A stretch of 64,000 bases of DNA from Tetrapisispora phaffii CBS 4417 (lineage: Eukaryota > Ascomycota > Saccharomycetes > Saccharomycetales > Saccharomycetaceae): contig NC_016531.1 of NCBI RefSeq assembly GCF_000236905.1, positions 124,001 to 188,000 of the forward strand. The letters run 5' to 3'. Below, piece after piece: positions 51,301-60,323 of the stretch. The notes under the pieces were generated by a model. It was not told the DNA's origin. It searched no databases and saw only the letters and a list, made by a program, of their open reading frames with translations. Position numbers and translations under genes: made by a program. The first letter of the stretch is position 1; the number at the start of each line of letters is the position of its first letter.

Positions 51301-52857
51301 TTCAAAGATTTAATGGGAAAACTTGATAATTTTAAACCAAAATTTCTGTATGATATGGAAACTATACTGTTAAGTAAACTACCAAAAATGTCAGTTAAGG
51401 AAACAGAAGAAGCTATTCCACTGGGATGGTACATAGCAGAGAAACGTAATGATTATTCAAGAATTTCAAAAGCTTGCACATCATGTTTCTCACATATTGT
51501 TCCATTTATTAATAAAGCTACAACTGAACCGGAATCTGTAGTTTTAGAGAATAAATTACAAAGATTAATTTATCTAGCAACTGGTTTTGCTAGATTCTGT
51601 GATTCAAAAATTTTAAGTGAGAAAATACCATATTTAAAAGAAAACGAGTACTTATTCGAATATGTTGCGAAATGTCTATTAGTATTATCGAATAAAAAAA
51701 TAGAGCATGTAATCCGTAGGATTTCTATTAAGAATTTAATTAAGCTGTGTAGCAGTCACCCTAGATTATTCAACTCTAGACATATTCTAAATATTTTCGA
51801 TGAAGAATTAAAGACAGGCCCAGCTGATATCCAGTTAGTGCTAATAGAGGGATTATATGACTTCTTTATACAAGAAGAAAAGAAATCTATAAGAGAAGTG
51901 GGCGTTTCACGATCTATATCTTCTACCTTTCATTTAAGATCTAAGGTCAATAAGACAAAACGAGCTTCTCATATTAATGATGGTTTATGTTCAGCTTTGG
52001 TGTCAAGATTCCTAAAGTACATTTTAAATATCTGTTTATCGTCAGATACACACCATTCAATAGTTGCTTTGAGATGTATTCGAGTTATTTTACAGTTTGG
52101 ATATACTAATCCTTCGCATTGTATTCCTGTCGTAATTGGTGCATTGAGTTCAAAGAACCCTCATTTGCATAAACTTTCAACAAAAATACTAAATGATCTG
52201 GCAGATAAATATGAAACTATGATATTTAATAATATTTCTCAAGGGATCAACATAGCTGCTGATTATTCATACCTGACTGAAGAGTCTAACTGTTACAGCA
52301 ATGACAAGACTTTACGAGACTTACAAGTCATTTTAAAAGATGGTAAAAGTAATTCTAGTAAGTTCTTCAAAACTGTTATGAAAATTTTAAATAAGCACAT
52401 TAGTAACATCACTCACGCAAATTTAGAAGAAGAAGAACTGAGGAAATTTGTTTTCATTTGTACTAATATCTCCATGCTAGAGTTCCCTACTTTCAACGAA
52501 TTGTTGACCTTAATGAAGTTTATTTCAGTCTCTGCAGAACAAATTAGAGAATTAATTATCGATGAAATCAATGACATTCCTTCAAAGATGACGTTAGAAG
52601 AAGGATATAAAAATGCAATCAAAACAGAATACACTTTAAGAAATTTGAATTTGCATTTAATTAAGATGTATGAGTTGAGGAAAGATATCTTATTGTTGGA
52701 TGAATCAGAAGAACAAAGTTTGAAAACAAAAGCTATAAATCTTCCTGAAAACATCGAACTAGTGTCCTATGCGAGGGAATGCTTCAATATTATGAACTCA
52801 ACTACACAAAGAGAATTTTACAACGAATATCTAGCAACCATAGAAGACGAAGAATAA
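48394..52857 (+). CDS. SCC2: Cohesin loader subunit Scc2
   Basis: Large HEAT-repeat protein (NIPBL/Mis4 family) that with Scc4 loads cohesin onto chromosomes. The 1487 residues match S. cerevisiae (1493). Strongly conserved segments include [19 protein letters not shown] near 427, [33 protein letters not shown] near 686-718, the HEAT repeat [15 protein letters not shown] near 742, and [20 protein letters not shown] near 1116-1135. The less conserved N-terminal 150 residues should bind Scc4. It corresponds to YDR180W. Confidence 0.95.
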   Translation: [1487 protein letters not shown]

Positions 52858-53389
52858 TCGACAAAACTTTTAAAACTAAAGAAATACACAGACAGAGAGT
52901 GATAATATATGTTATTCTTCCTTTTACCATGACAAAATCCCTCATCATTGTCATTGTCTTCGTGAAGCACACAGCTCATCTCAACCAATCTAAAGCAAAA
53001 AATCCTATATATCGTTATGTAGCCACCACTGAAATATATATACGCAGAACAACAAAGCTATACTTCCAATTGCCCAACTATATAACAACAATGCAGTCCT
53101 TAATGTATCTTGCTTACCAATTTCATCATTTGTTAATCGAGAGTGGTTATTTGACGTTTGTGTTTACATGCCAAATGATAGTGAATAAGAAAAACTGAAG
53201 CATTGTAAAATTGAATTTAATTTTATTTGTACAAATGTTCAAATATACAGGGTTAGCGCAAATTGATATATTTTTTGGTTTGTAATCTATCTTAAATTCA
53301 TTGATTGTGTCAATCAATGATATTTGACTATTTAAATTGAGGTTAAACACGTTTCAACAGAGTGACTGTGAGTAGTTTTACAGAAGATA
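52858..53389. other. Intergenic SCC2-CDC1
   Basis: 532 bp. SAS4 (YDR181C) lies here in S. cerevisiae, but no trace is seen; the short frames are not conserved proteins. Confidence 0.6.
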
Positions 53390-54844
53390 ATGTTTCAAAG
53401 GAATATTCCCAAATCGTTATTACCAAAGGGAAACAAGGATAAGGATAAAGATGCTAGAAAATTAGGTTCGAGTAATGAGACGATAATAGATGAGAGCAAG
53501 AGGACTACCAGGACTCAATATATGAAAGGACCTTACAGATATATTTTTTTACTCTTTTTGCTTTGGATTGGATTGATACACTATTATGAGAGATCTGTGA
53601 TAAAGAGGGCCATGAAGAAATGTGACTGGAAGAAATGGGAAAAATGGCCAAAAGGTATTGATTCATATAAGGTGAGTTTGTTTGCTGACCCTCAAATCAT
53701 GGATGCACATTCATATCCAGGAAGACCGTTTATTGTAAATTACATGACGAAAGCGTTGTTGGATAACTACCATAGAAAAAATTGGAAATATGCACAATAT
53801 TACCTAGATCCAGATGGGACTTTCTTTCTTGGTGACTTATTTGATGGAGGCAGATATTGGGATGATGATTATTGGCATAATGAATACAAAAGATTTAATA
53901 GTATATTTCCCAAAAAGTCATTTAGGAAAACAGTGATGTCTTTACCTGGAAATCATGACATCGGGTTTGGCGATACGATTATTGAATCGAGTTTGGAAAG
54001 ATTTACTACGTATTTTGGAGAAACTTCTTCTTCACATGATGTAGGAAACCATACTATTGTTCTGGTTGATACAATCTCACTGTCGGACACTAAAAATACA
54101 AATATTTCTAGTATTCCTAAGCAATTCTTAACAGGCTTCGCAAAGTTACAGCACAAATACCCTAGAATTTTATTAACTCACGTTCCACTTTGGAGAGATC
54201 CTGAAACGCAAACTTGTGGTCCTGACAGAGAATCTAATAAACCTTTCCCTTTGATGAAAGGTGTCCAATATCAAACTGTTATTGATTATGACATTTCTCA
54301 AGAAGTTTTAAATGATATCCAACCAATTGTATTATTTTCTGGGGATGACCATGATTACTGTAAAATTTCACACAGATACCAAGCCAATGGTAAGGAAAAA
54401 GTTGCAGAAGAAATAACAGTGAAGTCATGTGCTATGAATATGGGGATTAATAGACCAGCTATTCAATTGCTTTCACTTTACAATCCAAGTGGATCACTAA
54501 GAGAGGACACCTATCAAACAAATATATGTTATTTACCTAACCCATATACACCATTGAAGATGTATAGCTTTATGGCGATATTATCCTTTTCAGCATTGGT
54601 TTTTATTCATTTTTTTCCTAAAGAGTTCAATAACATCCTAGTATCTAGAATTGAAAAAACTCTTAAGAAGGAGAAAGATTATCTACCTTTGCCAGTGACA
54701 ATGCCATCAGGACTAAGAACAATTATGGATGGTTCAATATTTCTTGTCGATGATAACACCAAAACTATGGACTTTTTCTTTAGTCTTACAATTTTAACTA
54801 TTGCTGTGCTCCTAATATTTATTTCCTATTTTACCAATATATGA
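53390..54844 (+). CDS. CDC1: GPI-remodelling metallophosphoesterase Cdc1
   Basis: Mn2+-dependent ER enzyme that removes ethanolamine phosphate from the first mannose of GPI anchors. The 484-residue protein (491 in S. cerevisiae) has an N-terminal membrane anchor at about 51-65. Metal-binding blocks are ADPQIMD (99-105), GDLFDGG (148-154), GNHD (187-190), LLTHVPLW near 263-270 and SGDDHDYC near 318-325. Further membrane segments occur near 388-405 and at the C terminus. It corresponds to YDR182W. Confidence 0.95.
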   Translation: MFQRNIPKSLLPKGNKDKDKDARKLGSSNETIIDESKRTTRTQYMKGPYRYIFLLFLLWIGLIHYYERSVIKRAMKKCDWKKWEKWPKGIDSYKVSLFADPQIMDAHSYPGRPFIVNYMTKALLDNYHRKNWKYAQYYLDPDGTFFLGDLFDGGRYWDDDYWHNEYKRFNSIFPKKSFRKTVMSLPGNHDIGFGDTIIESSLERFTTYFGETSSSHDVGNHTIVLVDTISLSDTKNTNISSIPKQFLTGFAKLQHKYPRILLTHVPLWRDPETQTCGPDRESNKPFPLMKGVQYQTVIDYDISQEVLNDIQPIVLFSGDDHDYCKISHRYQANGKEKVAEEITVKSCAMNMGINRPAIQLLSLYNPSGSLREDTYQTNICYLPNPYTPLKMYSFMAILSFSALVFIHFFPKEFNNILVSRIEKTLKKEKDYLPLPVTMPSGLRTIMDGSIFLVDDNTKTMDFFFSLTILTIAVLLIFISYFTNI

Positions 54845-55194
54845 ATGAATTATCTGCTATAACAATTCTAGATTTCTGGATGCTCCTTTGTAATTTAATA
54901 AGACTCTAATCAACTTGCTTAACTATAACTGCGCAATATTTACTTTATACATCTCCATATGATCGTTTATATCAAAACATAAGGTATATATTAAAGAATT
55001 GCATCACTTCAGAAGAATTAACTGAACTTCTTCCCGTTACTAATTTTCAATTATTACTCTCCATTAATGAAGATGATATAAAATAGTTCAATTCAATTCA
55101 AGATATATACATTCATTCAAGAAAACTGGAACCCAAAACAACGATTATAGTTTTATAATATTGAGTCTTAGTTAATTAAATATAATGCTAAAAA
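54845..55194. other. Convergent spacer CDC1/SND1-like
   Basis: 350 bp AT-rich; PLP1, ATC1 and UPS3 of the S. cerevisiae order are missing. Nothing recognised. Confidence 0.6.
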
Positions 55195-57924
55195 TTATTT
55201 GTTATTACCAAAGCACCATGCATCCGAATTACCAACATCATCATCACCATACAAATCAACTGTAAACACTTTTTTGTAATTTGCATTATTATTAACCTTT
55301 TCAAACTGCCTAGAGTTGCTGCCACCATTTAAAGTATCCAAAGTTATTGTTTCATTACTATCACTATCTTCATCATATAACGACAATCCAAAATTAATTC
55401 CAGAATTAGGTTGTGTCGCTATTGATGAAGAATCGCTCTTAAAATCTGCATTGCCCGAATTATCTCTGTTAAAAGATAGATTAAATGACAACGATCCACC
55501 AGTTGATTGAATTTTATTTATAGGTTTTATTTGATTATCATTGCTGATTTCCTTCCCTAATAGATAATTATTGAGATCTGTGTTATCCACTACAGTTGAT
55601 TTCCTTTGTTCTGTACTGCCCACTGGTTCCGGTCCAATATACCCCGTCTCATCATTAATTTTCTCAGTTATACCTGACATCATCATATCCTCTTCATCCG
55701 CTTCGGCAATATCATCTTGTCTAGATGACAGAGAAGAAAAGTTTGGGAAATTATTTTGACGTTTTGCTTTTGATTTAAAATTCAAAGCTAATGGATTATG
55801 ATTAGGGTCATTATCCGTTTCATAATTATAACCTCCAATCAACGTTTCGAACAAATTAGTCATAGAATTCTGACTTCTTACTTCCTCAAAAGATTTTTTA
55901 ATTAAATTCTTCTCAAATATTCTATCGTTGCAATTATTCGATTGATCTACTCCTGTTATTTTCTGAGGAATAACGTATGTCATATTTGTAATCGATACAT
56001 TTGAATTAGTTCTGCTTGAGGCCGGGGTAGATATCCTTGAATAAAATTCTGGAGGTATTAGACCAGCATTGACATTAACTGTACCGTCGTCAATACCATT
56101 TGTTAACGTTTTTCTTCTCTTTTTCTTCTTACTAATAGACGATGGGTATAAAATAATATCATTAAAATCTCCATCATGGACATATATATTACTGAATTTC
56201 TTTTCATTTCCAATATTTGAATGATTATTTTCAGTTAATATGTCGGTCTCAGAATCCCTTCTTGACTTATAGCCTACTGGATAAACCTCATCTAAATCTA
56301 TATCTTCTTCATCTGTAATATCGGTTGTCGTATAACTTGAATCTGTACTATTTCTACTATCAACTAATTTTAATGGTTCCATTGTAGAAACTATCGAAGG
56401 ATAGTGTTTATATTGTTTAAGATTAACGGATGTATTATTCTTTTTCAGCACAGTATTATTGTTATTATCACCAAAATTTCTATTATGTTTACCATGATTT
56501 TGATCTATTAAACTCAATGACCTAAATCTATTTGCAGTTTTTGAATATAATTTATTATGCATATTCATTTCCGAGTTAGTTCTAGAAAGTTTTGTTGGTA
56601 TAACAATTGATAACATATCTCCGGATTCGTCATCGCTTGAACTATTATCTTCATCTGAGTCAGAAAAGGAATAAAAATCAGGATCATTAAAGGACGAATT
56701 TTCTAAGTTAAGATTTTTGACACCGTCTACCATTTGACATATATTATTTTTATCATTGAGTTTATTTTTGTTGATTGATAATGACCTTATTCGTACAGAT
56801 TTCCCTTTATTTGACGTTAACATCGAATTTTGTAAAGACATAATAGAAGATGGTTCTCTTCTCAATCTAGGGGAGCCAATTATTGTAGTACCATTTGTGT
56901 TGGCTGATTCGATATCATCTGTTTGTTTTTCTGTTAGATTATTTTTTTCAAACTCATCTAAATATGCTAAAGATTCCTGAGAAATCAATTTAACTAACGG
57001 CTTATCTGATAATATAGTTAATAATGCCTTAATGCCAGTATTATTAGTAATGACTATTATAGATTCCAGTTTAGTATATGCCTGTGTATTATGCAAATTT
57101 ATGTTGTTACGATCATAATTAACGTATCGATCGTTTAATAGGATAAAATAATCTTTAAACGGGTTATTGTAATTTTTATGATGTAAAATACCTGGATTTT
57201 TATTTATAAATTTAATTCTACCCAATAAATGCTGATTATCGATGAATGAGTTCAGCCACTTCAAAGAAATGGTTGACACCTCGACATGAAACTGAAGTTT
57301 AATACTATCTGTCCTCTTTGGTGTCATCAGATTATTATAAATGGTTTCCATAACATATTTTATAGTTTCCACATATATCAAAGAACCTGATGAGTATATT
57401 TTTATATCAACTTTGACTTCTTTATTTTTTGATGTTTCTTTTATTTTATCCCATAGCCCTTTATTATTATTTATAACGGCATTCATAATTAAATCTTTTA
57501 TCTTATTAATTTTAACTTTTTTAACAATTTTATTTATGTTAATGTTACCATTAAACTCATGGTTATTATCCATTTTATAGTTATAATAATCCACAATAGG
57601 TATATCAATATAAATGAATGCAGCGAATTCATCGACGTGAATAGATTGAATCTTATCAGTTCGGAGAGAAACATCGGAGTTTGACTTTTGTGATGGGGGT
57701 ATATTTGAATAATTTAATAAAAAAAGGGAATCTTTAGCTGTGATATTAATCTTTGGCTTCTCTATTGTTTTTGGTTGTGTATGTTTCGGTACATTATCAA
57801 AATTAGATACTGTAGTGCTATTGGGGATCGATGGTGCCCTATGGTCCACAATGTCGTCATTAGTTAATTTGTGCTCATCGGTAATATTATTTGAAACATC
57901 ACTCTGTACAATATTTTTAATCAT
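55195..57924 (-). CDS. SND1: Probable Snd1 (SRP-independent ER targeting)
   Basis: 909-residue protein with no motif I can name with certainty. The N-terminal 330 residues look folded (FAAFIYIDIPIVDYYNY, VKVDIKIYSSGSLIYVETIKYVMETIY). The rest is long, Ser/Asn/Asp-rich and probably disordered, with acidic clusters (SDSDEDNSSSDDESGD) and a basic KKKKRRK stretch. The assignment rests on synteny: between CDC1 and SLY1, on the minus strand, S. cerevisiae has YDR186C (SND1, 877 residues), and only that gene has this length. Snd1 is a ribosome-associated protein acting in the SND targeting route. Confidence 0.65.
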   Translation of the reverse strand: MIKNIVQSDVSNNITDEHKLTNDDIVDHRAPSIPNSTTVSNFDNVPKHTQPKTIEKPKINITAKDSLFLLNYSNIPPSQKSNSDVSLRTDKIQSIHVDEFAAFIYIDIPIVDYYNYKMDNNHEFNGNININKIVKKVKINKIKDLIMNAVINNNKGLWDKIKETSKNKEVKVDIKIYSSGSLIYVETIKYVMETIYNNLMTPKRTDSIKLQFHVEVSTISLKWLNSFIDNQHLLGRIKFINKNPGILHHKNYNNPFKDYFILLNDRYVNYDRNNINLHNTQAYTKLESIIVITNNTGIKALLTILSDKPLVKLISQESLAYLDEFEKNNLTEKQTDDIESANTNGTTIIGSPRLRREPSSIMSLQNSMLTSNKGKSVRIRSLSINKNKLNDKNNICQMVDGVKNLNLENSSFNDPDFYSFSDSDEDNSSSDDESGDMLSIVIPTKLSRTNSEMNMHNKLYSKTANRFRSLSLIDQNHGKHNRNFGDNNNNTVLKKNNTSVNLKQYKHYPSIVSTMEPLKLVDSRNSTDSSYTTTDITDEEDIDLDEVYPVGYKSRRDSETDILTENNHSNIGNEKKFSNIYVHDGDFNDIILYPSSISKKKKRRKTLTNGIDDGTVNVNAGLIPPEFYSRISTPASSRTNSNVSITNMTYVIPQKITGVDQSNNCNDRIFEKNLIKKSFEEVRSQNSMTNLFETLIGGYNYETDNDPNHNPLALNFKSKAKRQNNFPNFSSLSSRQDDIAEADEEDMMMSGITEKINDETGYIGPEPVGSTEQRKSTVVDNTDLNNYLLGKEISNDNQIKPINKIQSTGGSLSFNLSFNRDNSGNADFKSDSSSIATQPNSGINFGLSLYDEDSDSNETITLDTLNGGSNSRQFEKVNNNANYKKVFTVDLYGDDDVGNSDAWCFGNNK

Positions 57925-58792
57925 AGTGTATTTATAGTTTTGTTCTTTATACCTTTGGTTGTAAGTTTATTTATATTATCCATAATATTGTCAATGCAAA
58001 ATTAGCGTTAGATAATATAAGTAGTTTTTTATTCTAATTAGTTCTACTAATTTGTTAGTATACCTTGAAATATATGAATTATTGATTTATTTAATTATTC
58101 GATTTTTTAAGTTAGGTTTTTAAAGTATTATTAGTATTTATAACATATTAAAAAAACCAACATATGTATTATTAATCCTTAAAAAAATTAAAAACCCAAA
58201 AATTAAGTTTCTTATTATTATTATAATAATTTTTTTTGATTTTAACTTTAATTTGTAATTAATATATTACGAATTCCATTTAAGTAGCTTATCAAAAAAA
58301 TAAAATAGAAAAAACTTCTATTAAACTTTGATATTATAAATTTAATGCAGTATTTTAATCCTAGTCATCTCTACAAAATGAAAAATTTCGAAAATATTAA
58401 AATTACTAAGAAATTTTATAGCGAAAAGTCCAGATTAATGTTTTACATTTAACGGATTTCTCTTACAAAATTCTGTAGTAAGTAAACCTTAAATTTCTAA
58501 TTATTATGGAGCGTAGAGTTGAGTTCCATAATAAACTTCAAAGGAACGCACAGAGATGATAAAAAACCAAAATCACAAAATCAAAAAACCGAAGAAGAAA
58601 GAACCAAATTCACGTGCAAACCACAAGGGTCATGAAAAAAGGAGATCGGGAAGGTAAGTAAGTAAGTATGTGAAGGTGTAAAATTTTCTTTTTCTCTTCT
58701 TTAAATGAATATTTTTTTTCCACTATACGAATAATTTATCCGTGTGACGACCCATTTATAAAAAAAAACCAGAGTTAAATAAACAAATAACA

Positions 58793-59060
58793 ATGCAACG
58801 GAGAACAGTTTATAATAACTTTGATTTTAATGAGAAGGATAAACCGCAAGATCCAACATATCTCATACTTAGAAATTGCGATGAAAAGAAGAAGATAATA
58901 TTTTCAAAATGAATCCATTCGTCATTGTTTTATTTTCCGTTGGCATGTCGAAGTAATTATTCAATCGTTCCAACAGATAATAAATCATACTGCGAAGAAA
59001 TTGGCTGATCTCAATGCATTCTCCAATGACTCTGTCTATAGTAAAATATCACCAAGTTAG
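58793..59060 (+). pseudogene. Possible broken small ORF (frameshift)
   Basis: ATG at 58793 opens 39 codons, ending TGA at 58912. In the +1 frame, the sequence is open from about 58902 to a TAG at 59060 and reads like a helical protein (EVIIQSFQQIINHTAKKLA). Skipping one T in the TTTT at 58901-58904 would join the two into a protein of about 90 residues. No homologue is recognised. Chance open frames of this size are not rare in AT-rich DNA. Confidence 0.2.
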
Positions 59061-59454
59061 TCAACTAGTGGTTTATTACCTTTAGAACCCTTCTGCTTCT
59101 AGTGTAAACAAATTCCAACGATACATGCAAAATCAATCAACAAAACAGCCTCTTTCCCCTAAAGCTGACATGTTTTTGTTAAAACTTCAACGATATCAAA
59201 CCGTTTGTAGTCACTTTGCTAAAATTTAGTTTTTTTACAACTTCCGTCTCTCTATTTTTCAACAGACCATATGATTAAACATAAACAAATCAACAATCGA
59301 CTATTCTTTGAATCTTAATACTTACAAAATAATGGAACAAAATGACAGATGAGTATCCATTTACCAGATTATCTTGAAATATACCACCGCCGTTGTAACT
59401 AATAGTTCAATAGTAACAAAATAAATGATTTGTTCAGGAAATAGTTGGGGGGTA

Positions 59455-59491
59455 TTTATATAAATCTTCGGCGGCTAAACCTTTTGCCACC
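59455..59491 (-). promoter_or_regulatory. URS1, PACE and TATA cluster
   Basis: TAGCCGCCGA (perfect Ume6 URS1) on the minus strand at 59468-59477, GGTGGCAAAA (perfect Rpn4 PACE) on the minus strand at 59482-59491, and the symmetric TATA element ATTTATATAAAT at about 59455-59466. Read toward lower coordinates the order is PACE, URS1, TATA, as in a minus-strand promoter. The nearest minus-strand gene, SND1, starts 1.5 kb away. Confidence 0.65.
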
Positions 59492-59517
59492 GAATATTCA
59501 AACGAGAACATAATCTA

Positions 59518-59605
59518 TTGGGGGTAAGAAACAGGTAAATCATATCTTTTGTTTTTGTGTCACTAGAAAAATAATCAATAATGATTTACCTGTTTCTTAC
59601 CCCAA
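59518..59605. repeat. 25-bp inverted repeat, 37-nt spacer
   Basis: Arms 59518-59543 and 59581-59605 are reverse complements over 25 bp with one extra G in the left arm (TTGGGGGTAAG against CTTACCCCAA). It would form a long stable hairpin if transcribed. Function and origin are unknown. Confidence 0.9.
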
Positions 59606-59647
59606 TGTCTTATACTGTTATATACTTGCTATGTACTAAAAACATCC

Positions 59648-59710
59648 CCCCTAAAAAGAGGGGAGCGGGGCGGTTAAATTCAATGTTGCTCATTCCAAGT
59701 TGTATATAAA
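59648..59710 (+). promoter_or_regulatory. STRE pair and TATA box
   Basis: CCCCT (59648-59652) and AGGGG (59659-59663) match the Msn2/4 stress-response element. TATATAAA follows at 59703-59710, with a pyrimidine-rich stretch behind it as at yeast start sites. They may serve SLY1 (ATG at 60324) with a long leader, or an unknown transcript. Confidence 0.45.
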
Positions 59711-59809
59711 CAAGGACGAAACATTGTTCTGTTCTTCTCTTCTCTCTGCACACAAACAGAAATTTCTTTGTGAACTTTCTCAACAGACGCTTAACGATAA
59801 AACTGATTT

Positions 59810-59819
59810 AGCCGCCGAT
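59810..59819 (+). promoter_or_regulatory. Second perfect URS1 (TAGCCGCCGA)
   Basis: Exact Ume6-binding URS1 about 500 bp upstream of SLY1 and 330 bp from the first URS1. Confidence 0.6.
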
Positions 59820-60323
59820 GTATTTTATTTTATTTTGATTTATTTTGTCTCGTTTTTGTGGTTAGTAGGGTAATATAACTATTTTTTAGGAAAAGAGCTT
59901 TAAATAGTGAATTGAGAGCACACAGAGGGGGACTCGAACTTGCCCGCCCGCCCGCAAAGAAAATGATAGAAATATACATCTGTTGAGAGATTGGAGATAT
60001 TGAGAATTGAACTGTCAGATCAATTTATACGAAACTGGTATTATTAGTATTTGTTGGCGTTTTTTAATTTTTAATACATTACACACATATTAGAAAGAAG
60101 GTTAAGTATGATAGTTATTAAACTAAAAATATACTAATGTATATATATAAAGGAATGTTCATACTATATCAATTAAAGCCATTTTAAATAGCGGTTATAT
60201 TATTAATCAAAACCATCTACTTTACAACTGTGTTTTTTACTTTGATTTGTGACTGCTGAGTTTTAAAGGATAACATTTAGACGTTGAAAACAAAATCCTA
60301 ACATTAAAAATACTATTACAATA

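Larger units (their letters stand above)
57925..60323. other. 2.4-kb gap with unexplained regulatory elements
   Basis: Largest gene-free stretch of the right half; CCT6 occupies this point in S. cerevisiae, but no trace is seen. It contains a frameshifted pair of short frames (58793-59060), a 25-bp inverted repeat (59518-59605), two URS1 sites, a PACE element, STRE elements and two TATA boxes. No conserved protein or known RNA is recognised. Confidence 0.6.

Noticed and set aside
52779..53198. 139-codon frame overlapping the SCC2 end
   Set aside because: Off-frame overlap with SCC2 and no conserved features.
58556..58669. Lys-rich 33-codon frame ending at a GTAAGTAAGTAAGTATGT run, read as exon 1 of a spliced gene
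   Set aside because: No branch site or in-frame acceptor downstream; the run is a simple GTAA repeat.
59930..59962. tRNA-like B box (GTTCGAGTCC on the minus strand)
   Set aside because: Flanks do not form a T stem and no acceptor or D arm is found.
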